Positions 45,898-54,644 of a stretch of DNA of 64,000 nucleotides are shown here, piece after piece. Source of the DNA: Thermoplasmata archaeon (lineage in GTDB: Archaea; Thermoplasmatota; Thermoplasmata; Thermoplasmatales; Thermoplasmataceae); contig JAJZZX010000007.1 of NCBI GenBank assembly GCA_021797355.1, positions 36,012-100,011 of the forward strand, in the 5' to 3' direction. Each line of letters opens with the position of its first letter. Position 1 is the stretch's first letter. The notes beneath the pieces are model-generated. The model was not told the origin of the DNA and did no database searches. It saw only the letters and a list, made by a program, of their open reading frames with translations. The translations under genes were made by a program, and so were the position numbers.

Positions 45898-46538
45898 TGA
45901 AAGGAAAGACAGCACTAAGAACATTTGCCTTCGCATTCGTCATTATGGCAGTCCTGGGATTCGTCTACCCAACAGTGGTATCTCTGGTCACAGAGAACGC
46001 ACTTCCATGGCAGTCAGAGGGGTCTCCCGTGACCATAAACGGCACTGTATATGGCACAGAATACCTAGCCGAGGCATTCAACTCAAGCCTGTTTTTTCAG
46101 TCCAGGCCTTCTGCAATTGGATATAACCTGTCCATATCCGGCAGTTCATCCCTATCTCCAAACGATCCGGGATACCTGAACCTGACAGAGCAATACCTGA
46201 AGCAGTTTCTTGAGGAAAATCCAGGGATAAACGTATCGCAGGTACCCTATTCCATGGTTGCGCCTTCGGATTCAGGGCTGGACCCAAATATTCCGGTGCT
46301 TGGGGCCTTTGACCAGGTCCCAAGGATAGCAAGATCGATCAGCGCACTCGCATCTGACAACAACATAACAATGGGGATCAACAGCACGGAAAGTTTTCTA
46401 AACATTACAATAACGGATCACGAAGCACAGAACTTTCCTGTGTTCGGGTCATATTATGTCAATACTGTTTCACTGAATTTCATAATCATTAAATTTCTCA
46501 TGGAAAAAGGCATACTTCCTGCGGGCTTCCTTTCCTGA
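45897..46538 (+). CDS. kdpC: KdpC subunit
   Basis: 213 aa. One N-terminal helix (RTFAFAFVIMAVLGFVYPTVVSLV) and an extracytoplasmic domain with LFFQSRPSAIGYN and SGSSSLSPNDPGY, both typical of KdpC. ATG 45897 overlaps the kdpB stop (TAATG); an in-frame TTG at 45891 is less likely. Last gene of the operon; converges with the tandem universal stress protein after 15 bp. Confidence 0.94.
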   Translation: MKGKTALRTFAFAFVIMAVLGFVYPTVVSLVTENALPWQSEGSPVTINGTVYGTEYLAEAFNSSLFFQSRPSAIGYNLSISGSSSLSPNDPGYLNLTEQYLKQFLEENPGINVSQVPYSMVAPSDSGLDPNIPVLGAFDQVPRIARSISALASDNNITMGINSTESFLNITITDHEAQNFPVFGSYYVNTVSLNFIIIKFLMEKGILPAGFLS

Positions 46539-46553
46539 CCACAATCTGCGGGC

Positions 46554-47372
46554 TTACTTCCTGACAACCACCGTATCCTGTAAAGTACCCTTCACAACAG
46601 CCTTCAGCTCGGAATTGAACCGTACCCTTCCTGAAGGATTATCCCGCACGCCCATCATTATTACGTCCGGGTTATTGTCCCTTATGAGGTTTGAAACCTC
46701 ATCCGCAAGGCTGCTGGACATTCCGGGACGTATAACAGTAATGTCTGGACCGTATACCTTGATAACCTCTCCCAGCTGGTCCAGCAGGGTGGCAAACCCG
46801 TGGGTCTTTTTCCTGTCAAATTTCCTCAGGTCAGCAATTATCAGCTTTGCACCGCTTGCCTTCTTGACGTGAAGCGCAAATGATACGGCAGCCCTGGTCG
46901 TGAGGGTCTCGCATAGCGGTATAAGTATCTTTGTATAGGGATATCGGCTACCCTTGAGGCTGAATACTGCCGTTGGTATGTTGGAATTCTTGATGACGTA
47001 ATCTCCAATGCTTCCGAATATGGAAGCTGAGAGAACAGATCTCTTGAATGTCCCAAGCAGAAGCAGATCATAGGCCCTGCTCCTGACCTCTTCAACTATA
47101 CCCTGCTTAACAGATTTTGCAGTCCTTACCTTGGGGATTACCTTTATGTTCCTGTCCTTGCCTTCTTTGTATGCATTGGTTACCAGTGCAACCTTGTCAC
47201 TCCAGGTTACTTCCGTTGCCTCTTCCTTGATGGTCAGTGCCGTTATTTCAGAGCCATAGACCTTTGCCAGATCGAAAGCAAGATCAAGAACAGTTCTGGA
47301 ACGGTCTCCCTTTGCCATAGGAACTATTGTTCTATCAAATTTCAGGAGATATGATCTTGAGGCTGAAAGCAT
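46554..47372 (-). CDS. Tandem universal stress protein (two UspA domains)
   Basis: 272 aa made of two Usp domains: residues about 10-135 (FDRTIVPMAKGDRSRTVLDLAFDLA... LLLLGTFKRSVLSASIFGSIGDYVI) and about 145-270 (YTKILIPLCETLTTRAAVSFALHV... DVIMMGVRDNPSGR...VVKGTLQDTVVVR). The G-2x-G-9x-G(S/T) nucleotide motif is partly kept in domain 1. It sits convergent to kdpFABC, where bacteria often encode KdpD, which itself contains a Usp domain. No KdpD/KdpE genes are seen. A role in potassium or osmotic response is inference. Confidence 0.8.
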   Translation of the reverse strand: MLSASRSYLLKFDRTIVPMAKGDRSRTVLDLAFDLAKVYGSEITALTIKEEATEVTWSDKVALVTNAYKEGKDRNIKVIPKVRTAKSVKQGIVEEVRSRAYDLLLLGTFKRSVLSASIFGSIGDYVIKNSNIPTAVFSLKGSRYPYTKILIPLCETLTTRAAVSFALHVKKASGAKLIIADLRKFDRKKTHGFATLLDQLGEVIKVYGPDITVIRPGMSSSLADEVSNLIRDNNPDVIMMGVRDNPSGRVRFNSELKAVVKGTLQDTVVVRK

Positions 47373-47577
47373 ATTGAAATATAATAGAAACTACATAAAT
47401 AAGCTTTTCATGAACTAGTGCTACAAACCTGTGATCAATCTAGATGCGTATATAACATTGATCCAACTATTTAGCCACCATAGGATATTTGACAGGAATC
47501 ATTTCAGGCTACCTAGAGACAGTCATTGTCATGCAGTAAGCTTCGCAATAAATTTATACTCATATAATGATAGGTGA

Positions 47578-48066
47578 ATGTTGAACATAAGGTGCCTGAA
47601 AATTCGGAACCATGCACTTGAGGGCATTCCTCCTGGCCAGTCCCTGGAGACCTTGGATGGGGACCAGATAATGATATGCGATTATGATGGCATCTTCAGG
47701 GGAAGCTACAATTTTAAGATATACAATAGGGTTGCCAAGTTTTTTGAAGTTGTGGCATTCAATCTGGTAAGGAGGGAGTACGACTACGTCGATTCGCTGG
47801 TCTCTGGGGCAAGCAGGGTCGTGGTTGATTCCGCTATGGCAGCCCCCATCCTTGGCAAAATAATGGAGATTTCTTCTGATGTGGTATTTCCGTATGCGGA
47901 CGCCGGAATGGCGGAAACATTCAGATCCATGGGTGGCCACGATTTCATAGCTTCCAGGCAGATCAGCGGCCCATTCGAAATATGCTACAATGCAGGGCCG
48001 GCCTTGCATTTAGACAGATACATAGATGTGCTGGATTTTCCCGAGGACCTCCTGTCTTTTCTTTAA
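47578..48066 (+). CDS. Hypothetical protein, weakly HisA/TIM-barrel-like
   Basis: 162 aa. IMICDYDGIFRGSYNFKIY followed by SLVSGASRVVVDSAMAAPIL faintly recalls the HisA-related family (DLDGI... and ...GASRVVVGT), but the protein is short and lacks the rest of a barrel. No firm assignment. GGTG lies just before the ATG. It precedes an MFS transporter on the same strand by 71 bp. Confidence 0.5.
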   Translation: MLNIRCLKIRNHALEGIPPGQSLETLDGDQIMICDYDGIFRGSYNFKIYNRVAKFFEVVAFNLVRREYDYVDSLVSGASRVVVDSAMAAPILGKIMEISSDVVFPYADAGMAETFRSMGGHDFIASRQISGPFEICYNAGPALHLDRYIDVLDFPEDLLSFL

Positions 48067-48137
48067 TTTCGGGGATTCGAATTTCGTAGAAATGAATATA
48101 TATTACAAATGAGATAATCAAAAGACAGGGAGAAGGA

Positions 48138-49397
48138 ATGGAGACAGAAGGTGAATCGAATAAGGCAGGCATTAACCCATTTGTATCAACGCTTTCCGTA
48201 ATGAATTTCTTTTTCGCATTCACTATGAACATCTTTGGTTATACAGTTTTCTATCTTCTCCAGAGTGAAAACATCCCTATCATCTATGGCGGCCTTGGGA
48301 CAACCATGGGCCAGATAGTCCTACTACTGATTCTTCTTCCCCAGGGAAGGGCTATCGACCGTGGGGCATCATATAAACTCATGGTAATAGGGTCTGGAAT
48401 CTACAGCATTGGCATGATACTGCTTTCCTTGAGGTTCTTCCCTGCCCTCACCCAGATTTACATACTGTCGTCCCTAATAATAGCCGCAGTCCTGGTGACA
48501 CAGAACACCTATAAATCATCCCTGTCTTCCTTCATAGGAAAGGCTTCGAAGCAGTCCGTCCTTGGCACGCATTACTCGCGCATAATAATGATGGAGACAG
48601 TAGGCGGCACCGTGGCTATGTTCGCAGTTGCAGCAATCAAGGAATACTCGCACCTGTACATAGTATATCTGTCTGCCGGGATAGCACTTCTTGTAGTCAC
48701 CATCCTAACCTTCTTCGTGGTCTATCCCGAGGGAAGAAGAATCATGCAGGCTGATGAGAACAGGACTCTTAGGCCAACATTCAGGGAAAGCCTCAAGGCC
48801 CTCAGGAACAAGAAAAGATTTGTTGTTCCGGTATTGCTCGTAAAGATTTTCATGTCAGTAGGTGTCTACGGAGTTTCCTATTTCTTCATATTGAGCGGCG
48901 AAAGAATTGGCGTGCAGCCCATATATTCAATTCTCCTGCTCGGGATCGGATTTGCAATATCTGTGCCATCAGGAATCTATTCCGGCAAATATGTTGACAG
49001 GCACCCTTCCATTGGCAAGGGTTACATAATCCTCCTGGCGCTTTTCGATGTGTTTTTTTATATTGCCATTGCCGCTGCCCTGTTCCTTCACAACGTCTAC
49101 ATCTTCTACGGCTCAATTGCGTTCAACGCCTTCGGCCCCCTATTTGTATCCGGTGCCATGTCATACGAGGTAAAGGTCATTGGCAAAGAGAACAGGGGCA
49201 TGTTTGCAGCAATCCAGAGAACCCTAGTCGGGTTGGTATTCATATTCCTTGGCATACCGTTCGCTTTTCTCTACTCATCGGACTACAGGATAATATGGAT
49301 AGTGGTGCTTATCTCTTCAATAATATCAACGGCGTCGGCTTTCATGATACCGGACATAAATTCCATCACCGGCTCCACAGTTCCTGCGGGAGCTTGA
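48138..49397 (+). CDS. MFS transporter
   Basis: 419 aa, 11-12 predicted helices. The TM2-3 loop motif is degenerate (LPQGRAIDRGASYKLMVIG), as in DHA-type and uncharacterised archaeal MFS members. The second half begins after a long central loop (EGRRIMQADENRTLRPTFRESLKALRNKKR). Substrate unknown. GGGAGAAGGA lies just upstream of the ATG. Confidence 0.78.
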   Translation: METEGESNKAGINPFVSTLSVMNFFFAFTMNIFGYTVFYLLQSENIPIIYGGLGTTMGQIVLLLILLPQGRAIDRGASYKLMVIGSGIYSIGMILLSLRFFPALTQIYILSSLIIAAVLVTQNTYKSSLSSFIGKASKQSVLGTHYSRIIMMETVGGTVAMFAVAAIKEYSHLYIVYLSAGIALLVVTILTFFVVYPEGRRIMQADENRTLRPTFRESLKALRNKKRFVVPVLLVKIFMSVGVYGVSYFFILSGERIGVQPIYSILLLGIGFAISVPSGIYSGKYVDRHPSIGKGYIILLALFDVFFYIAIAAALFLHNVYIFYGSIAFNAFGPLFVSGAMSYEVKVIGKENRGMFAAIQRTLVGLVFIFLGIPFAFLYSSDYRIIWIVVLISSIISTASAFMIPDINSITGSTVPAGA

Positions 49398-49444
49398 AAC
49401 AGGAAAATGGCAAAGCTATTATTCAAGAGTTGGGTTAGTGTGGC

Positions 49445-50194
49445 ATGGCTTTCATTCTTTCAACCGAAATTGCCGGAACCATAAATTCGAGAAAGGCTTC
49501 TGAAATGGCACCAATTCTGGACGCAGCAAACAGGAGCAGCAGGATTCGGGGTGTCCTTATTCACATTAACAGTTCCGGCGGGGAAGCCAATGCCTCAGAA
49601 AGGATATACAGGAAGATCTCTGCCATAAAGGCAAAGAAGCCGGTATTTGTGCATGTAACGGGAATATGCGCCTCAGGTGCATACTGGATAGCTTCAGCAG
49701 CAACAAAGATATATGCAATGGAAACCTCACTTGTGGGGTCTATTGGGGTTATCAGTATCACACCCAATGTAAGGCGCCTTATGGAGAGAATCGGGGTAGA
49801 TGTAAAAGTCCTGAAGGCAGGTAATCTCAAGGACATGGGAAATCCATTTGTTGTAATGGATGACAAGGCCATGGAAAAGATGACTTCTATCATAAAATCG
49901 GCTTACAACTCATTCTGGTCATCAGTTTCCAGGGAGAGAAAGCTGCCGGAAGAGAAGAAAGACCAGATTGCTACGGGAGAAATTTTTACATCTTCAGATT
50001 CACTCAGTCTTGGACTGATTGATGCGGTTGGGGATGGCGAGCTCGCCCTGGAAGACTTGCGAAGGACGACTGGCATAAGGAAGATGAAGTTCATAACGCC
50101 AAGGAGGCCCATAATTGGCAGAATCATTGGATCAGCAGTTGATCAGGCGATCCAGGAGACCCTCAGTTCATGGTCGGAAACCCTTCTAATGTGA
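49445..50194 (+). CDS. SppA-like S49 serine protease without membrane anchor
   Basis: 249 aa. VLIHINSSGGEANASERIY and the nucleophile motif ICASGAYWIA (Ser77) are followed by VGSIGVI and by Lys129 in AGNLKDMGNP, a Ser-Lys spacing of 52 like that of archaeal SppA. Members cleave residual signal peptides in the membrane. Here the frame begins directly at the first beta strand with no N-terminal helix, so it is either cytoplasmic or peripherally attached through the amphipathic C-terminus (IGRIIGSAVDQAIQETL). Confidence 0.82.
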   Translation: MAFILSTEIAGTINSRKASEMAPILDAANRSSRIRGVLIHINSSGGEANASERIYRKISAIKAKKPVFVHVTGICASGAYWIASAATKIYAMETSLVGSIGVISITPNVRRLMERIGVDVKVLKAGNLKDMGNPFVVMDDKAMEKMTSIIKSAYNSFWSSVSRERKLPEEKKDQIATGEIFTSSDSLSLGLIDAVGDGELALEDLRRTTGIRKMKFITPRRPIIGRIIGSAVDQAIQETLSSWSETLLM

Positions 50195-50298
50195 AACCCA
50201 TAATGAGGTTTTGAGGGGCAGTGTCAAGATGCGAATGCCATCTCGATTGTCCGTTCGGTTAGCATGGGGCTGCCCCTTGAAAACCAGCTACCAGAAAA

Positions 50299-50856
50299 TT
50301 AACGCCTGGCCTTTATCTTCCTTGTGGCCAGCTCTTCAACCTGGTTCATGAATTTCCTGAGATCACTTTCTGGGGGCAGTTCTGGATCAAGGCCCTTGGA
50401 CTGCCAGTATTTCCTGAAAAAATACTGCAGGTTAAAAGTGTCAGGGCTCATGTAGTCCAGATTTAGCATCACGTAGTCAGCCATCTCTGCTGCCATGTCT
50501 TCAGGATTTCTGCTTACTATGGATGGGTCTTCCTTGCCATGCTCCGGCTTCGCGGTGTCTGTTGTTGCACTCCCTGGAAGCTCCAAGGGGAATACATGAA
50601 TGAAGCAACCGTCAATATAAGCCAGTTCGTGATATTCTGCCTGTGAGGAGTTTTTCCCCTCGTTTATGTAATGGTATATTACCTTTGCAGAGGCTTCCTC
50701 AGCGAACGAAAGAAATTCCATTGGGTCGCCCGGAGTTTTCCAGATCAGGCACCTGCATGGGTTTTCCAAGACCGATCTCTTAAGCGGAAAGATTCTGAAT
50801 TTAGCGGACGCTTTCCTCAATATCTCAGACGGAGTGGGTATTTCTGTGCCCATCAT
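50299..50856 (-). CDS. Hypothetical protein, unknown function
   Basis: 185 aa, soluble, acidic middle (EHGKEDPSIVSRNPEDMAAEMADYVMLNLDYMSPDTFN). The N-terminal half has a beta pattern (CRCLIWKTPGDPMEFLSFAEEASAKVIYHYI, ELAYIDGCFIHVFPLEL). No family recognised. Downstream of the S9 peptidase on the same strand, 57-bp gap, possibly co-transcribed. Confidence 0.6.
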   Translation of the reverse strand: MMGTEIPTPSEILRKASAKFRIFPLKRSVLENPCRCLIWKTPGDPMEFLSFAEEASAKVIYHYINEGKNSSQAEYHELAYIDGCFIHVFPLELPGSATTDTAKPEHGKEDPSIVSRNPEDMAAEMADYVMLNLDYMSPDTFNLQYFFRKYWQSKGLDPELPPESDLRKFMNQVEELATRKIKARR

Positions 50857-50913
50857 TCATCATGGGATGACTATATTCAAGCGTTTTCATCCTCAGCTAC
50901 AGGCGATTGTACA

Positions 50914-52692
50914 TCACTGCATGACACCAGCAAGATAGCGATCAAACCACTCCTTCTTGGCAGAGAGCCTGTGCAACATGTTTCGGGGCTTCCCGGCCCT
51001 GGCGTGCTCATGACTGTCTCCCTGGTACCTAAGCAGTTCGGAATTGACACCATTCATCCTGAGCCCAACAAACATCTGCTCAGCCTGTTCTATTGGGCAT
51101 CTGTAGTCCTGCTCTCCATGTATGAACAAGGTAGGCGTATTGGCATTTTTTACGTAGCTGATTGGAGAATGTCTCATCATTTTCTCCATAGACTGCGGAT
51201 TCCAAGGGTCGCTAACTCCCATGTAAACAGCATTGAACCAGAATCCTATGTCGCTTGTTCCACACATGCTGACAAGATTTGAAACACATCTCTCGCTTAT
51301 TGCTGCCTTAAAGAAATCTGTGTGGGTGATCATCCAGTTGGTCATGTAGCCACCGTATGAGCCGCCAGTTATGCCGAATTTTCCGGTCAGGCTATATTTC
51401 ATGGCTGCCCTCTTGATGAAATCCATTAGGTCCTTTGCCGGGCCCTCTCCCCAGTCTTCAACGCAGCCGGATGAGAATTCCTCACCATAGCCCGAACTGC
51501 CTCTGGGATTGCAATAGATCACGTTGTAACCATTCTGGTAGAAATACTGGAACTCAATAACAAATGCTTCTCCATACGCCATATGCGGCCCACCATGCAC
51601 GAATAATATATTGGGAGCTTCAGGCGACTTTATCAGGCACCACCCCTCTACATTCCCCTGCACCAGTTTCTCTGGGGTCTGGAATCTAGTGCCATTGTTC
51701 GGATCGTATATGGCATTGCCTAGCCTAAGCAGGGAAGGCTTGCTGGAGGTGCTTGTGACTGTGCATAGGATGCCGTTAAGTACGTCAAAATCCTGAATTG
51801 CACCGGATTCTGTAATCTTCTCAATGGGTCCTCCCCCTATTGAGTAGAGATAGGACTCTCCGCCAATCTGGCCGGTGCAGTATAAGGTATCGCCGTCATA
51901 GACCATCCTTTCCCTTCCACCTTGAAAAAGGTCAGAAATAACAGAACCATTACCGGTGTGCTTGCCAAGCACAAGCTGCTTATTTTCTGCCGGCAGGAAA
52001 AGCTTCTTCACTGCCCACGGCTTGATTCCCTCCCGGTGGCCCGTAAATGCAACGTCGCCAGATCTGGAAAGAGCCATGGAAGACACTATGCCTGTTCCAT
52101 CAGTTATCTTGGTTTCAAGGCCATCTTCTAGGGAAAAATAATATAGATCTGCCAGGCCCGCATCTTCATTGCGATAGGATATGGCCACAACTATCTTGTT
52201 TCCATTGCTGGCAACATCCACAACATCGAAATCTCCAGTGAGCACCTTGTTCAATGTTCCGTTGAAAGCATACAGTGCCTTTCTTGACCTGATGAGACCC
52301 CTTGAGTCGAATCTATAGTTTAGCCTCGTTGCCCTGAAGGGATCGTCAGGTTTTGTGTCTTCGGTCCCTATGATGAGAAGAGTGTCGTTATGAAATATGT
52401 ATCGTTCCACTTTTTTAAGGGAAGCAATTTCCAGAGGTTCTCCAAGTTCTCTGATTTTCATGATTGATTCCCTGTTCTCGTCATATCTGATATAGAAGAG
52501 AACACCATTCCTTACAACCGGCGATCTTTCATGCCCTCCAACAGTGACCCTCTCAGTGCTCTTGCCGTCAAATCTGAATATGGAGCTTCTATATTCGCCG
52601 TTTTCTATCCACTTCTGGGTGAAATATACCTTGTTCCCATATAATGCGGGTTCTGCTACGATCTTGATGCTGTAAGCTTCCTCAGGACTCAT
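50914..52692 (-). CDS. S9 prolyl-oligopeptidase-family peptidase (acylaminoacyl-peptidase-like)
   Basis: 592 aa. An N-terminal beta-propeller (to about 340) is followed by a C-terminal alpha/beta hydrolase with oxyanion region VHGGPHMAYGE, PRGSSGYGEEF, catalytic Ser445 in GGSYGGYM, Asp529 in HGEQDYRCP and His561 in GDSHEHARAG. No signal peptide, so a cytoplasmic peptidase acting on short or N-acylated peptides. Confidence 0.92.
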   Translation of the reverse strand: MSPEEAYSIKIVAEPALYGNKVYFTQKWIENGEYRSSIFRFDGKSTERVTVGGHERSPVVRNGVLFYIRYDENRESIMKIRELGEPLEIASLKKVERYIFHNDTLLIIGTEDTKPDDPFRATRLNYRFDSRGLIRSRKALYAFNGTLNKVLTGDFDVVDVASNGNKIVVAISYRNEDAGLADLYYFSLEDGLETKITDGTGIVSSMALSRSGDVAFTGHREGIKPWAVKKLFLPAENKQLVLGKHTGNGSVISDLFQGGRERMVYDGDTLYCTGQIGGESYLYSIGGGPIEKITESGAIQDFDVLNGILCTVTSTSSKPSLLRLGNAIYDPNNGTRFQTPEKLVQGNVEGWCLIKSPEAPNILFVHGGPHMAYGEAFVIEFQYFYQNGYNVIYCNPRGSSGYGEEFSSGCVEDWGEGPAKDLMDFIKRAAMKYSLTGKFGITGGSYGGYMTNWMITHTDFFKAAISERCVSNLVSMCGTSDIGFWFNAVYMGVSDPWNPQSMEKMMRHSPISYVKNANTPTLFIHGEQDYRCPIEQAEQMFVGLRMNGVNSELLRYQGDSHEHARAGKPRNMLHRLSAKKEWFDRYLAGVMQ

Positions 52693-52794
52693 ACCTGAAT
52701 AGCTTTCCTTTGTTATTCAAATTTTTCCAGTCCAGATTCAACCGGTCAGGCTCATTTGAAGCTCACAAAAATATCAAGGCTAGACATCTAGTTA

Positions 52795-54138
52795 TTACCT
52801 TTCTAAGCTTGAATCCTCCTTCTCAAGCTCACCCTTCCTGTAGCGCATGGTCTCCATTTCCTCCAGGGACACCCCCCTTGTGTCTGGCGTAAAGAAATGG
52901 GTAAAGGCAGCCGCAGAAAGCATAACAGCCAGAAGGAATGCAAAGAAATATGATATGCCGTAGACCGCAACTATTAGCGGGAACTCAAAGGCGCTAAGGA
53001 AGGATACGAACCTAGTTATCGCGGTGCCATAACCCATGGACGTGGAGCGGAATCTGGTTGGAAAAAGCTCCATGGAATAATACTTGGTGGTCACTGATGG
53101 GCCCATATTCTCTACAATATACCACATTCCAAGGCCCACCAGGCCAAGAAGGTACCTGCCGGAAATTGGGAAGGCATAACTTGATGCCATTATGGCAAGA
53201 GACAGTGCCAGCAAGGCAAAGCCAAGTAACTGAAGATTCTTTCTTCCAATTTTGTCTCCTAGCCCGCTTGCCATGACCATAGCCATGAAGGCCAGGAAAT
53301 AGAACAGTGCAACAATCCACAGTGACGCCAGACCGGCATGGCCTGCACCGGTAGCGATGAGGGGGCCGTAAAGACCAACCCCATATGAGCCAATGTCAAG
53401 AAGCGTCCACTGTGCCAGGGCCACAGCCATCAGTGGAAGGTATCGCCTGGGGATTTTCCTTTTTGGCGTAATACGGGTTTCCTGGTGCAGTAGCTGTTTA
53501 CTCGCCGTGTTAGCGTGAGTGGATACTATTCGGGTGGCCCACATCCTGGACTCTGGCATCCTCATCCTCAGTAACAGAAGAATTGTGGCAGGCAATGCAG
53601 CTAGTGCAAATGATGCTCTCCACGAATCAGGTCCAAGCATCACGAAGAGAAAAAATGAACCACCAATGGCTGCAGCGGAGCCAAGGCTCCAAAATGCCCA
53701 TATCTGGCCGTAACCTGCAGCTCTTCTCTTCTCCTGCAGCATCTCAACGGAATAAACTGGGGCAACTGAGTAATCTCCCCCTATTGCTATGCCAATGCAG
53801 AATCTGGCCACCGTCAGGGCAGCAAGGTTTTGTACTAATGCAGCTGCAATTGGAGCAACGACAAATATAAGCAGGTAGGAAAGATAGGCCCATCGCCTTC
53901 CCACGGCATCTGCCAGTTTCCCAAAGAAAATTGCACTAACTCCCGCACCTAGCAGGGCACTCCCGCTCACAAGGCCAATCTGCAACGGGGTATACAGGAA
54001 GAAATGAAATTTCTCAAGAAGAAGGGTGAAAGCAGAGATTACGTTTATGTTGTATCCGTCGGTGAAATACCCCAGTGAACTTATGATGGCATGGATATCA
54101 TCTGGATTTCTTCGCGGCCCGTTTGTGTCTTCATTCAT
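52795..54138 (-). CDS. MFS transporter (phosphate/sugar porter type)
   Basis: About 447 aa, 12 helices. SLGYFTDGYNINVIS in TM1, FFGKLADAVGRRWAY after TM2, RFCIGIAIGGDYSVAP in TM4, SGLGDKIGRKNLQ and LFPTRFRSTSMGYGTAI in the second half place it in the sugar/organic cation/phosphate porter branch. Substrate unknown. The frame is open to GTG 54237; ATG 54138 gives a normal 15-residue tail before TM1, and ATG 54180 is an alternative. Confidence 0.83.
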   Translation of the reverse strand: MNEDTNGPRRNPDDIHAIISSLGYFTDGYNINVISAFTLLLEKFHFFLYTPLQIGLVSGSALLGAGVSAIFFGKLADAVGRRWAYLSYLLIFVVAPIAAALVQNLAALTVARFCIGIAIGGDYSVAPVYSVEMLQEKRRAAGYGQIWAFWSLGSAAAIGGSFFLFVMLGPDSWRASFALAALPATILLLLRMRMPESRMWATRIVSTHANTASKQLLHQETRITPKRKIPRRYLPLMAVALAQWTLLDIGSYGVGLYGPLIATGAGHAGLASLWIVALFYFLAFMAMVMASGLGDKIGRKNLQLLGFALLALSLAIMASSYAFPISGRYLLGLVGLGMWYIVENMGPSVTTKYYSMELFPTRFRSTSMGYGTAITRFVSFLSAFEFPLIVAVYGISYFFAFLLAVMLSAAAFTHFFTPDTRGVSLEEMETMRYRKGELEKEDSSLER

Positions 54139-54302
54139 GTTTGCAGTGCTGTACTGACAATCTTTATCAAGTACTTTCATCTTTTCAATCCAGGCATTTG
54201 CATGCCAGGAAAGCTCCCGGGAAGCTGGCAAATCCACCTGGCATGCACTGTAAACTTAACCTGCAGCAATTGGCTGTAATACAAGGAATTTACACTGAAA
54301 AG

Positions 54303-54376
54303 CGGGCCCGCCGGGATTCGAACCCAGGTCTTCGGCTTCGAAGGCCAACAGGATATCCTAGCTACCCCACGGGCCC
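54303..54376 (-). tRNA. tRNA-Arg (TCG anticodon)
   Basis: 74 nt. Acceptor GGGCCCG/CGGGCCC identical to the other tRNA-Arg at 38967-39038, anticodon arm TTGGC-CTTCGAA-GCCGA with TCG, T arm CTGGG-TTCGAAT-CCCGG, discriminator G. No intron, no encoded CCA. Confidence 0.93.
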
Positions 54377-54416
54377 GTGGATACTGAAGTGTTTGGAGGT
54401 TCTAAAAAATTCCCTT

Positions 54417-54644
54417 TCAGAGTGTTGACTGCACAGAATTGCCTGTTGGAAAGATATTCTCGTTCTCTCCCTTGGAAACCAAATAGTCATATAGGGTGTA
54501 GAATGGCTTTGACTTTCCTTTTTCCACTATCCTGTAGCCGGATGCGTAATTGAAGCAAATGCGGCAGGCAGATATCTGGGCTCCATGGAGATGGCATTCC
54601 CCCTTATTGTAATACATGCAAAGTTGCTCAATTGATCCCGTCAT
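54417..54644 (-). CDS. Small Cys-rich protein, partner of the STAND ATPase gene
   Basis: 75 aa. Four cysteines (C9, C17, C27, C30) with two histidines (H18, H20) in LCMYYNKGECHLHG and ACRIC suggest a zinc or Fe-S site. The C-terminal half is polar with aromatic residues. Its start overlaps the end of the large ATPase gene by 17 bp on the same strand, so it is translated from the same message. Unknown family. Confidence 0.6.
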   Translation of the reverse strand: MTGSIEQLCMYYNKGECHLHGAQISACRICFNYASGYRIVEKGKSKPFYTLYDYLVSKGENENIFPTGNSVQSTL

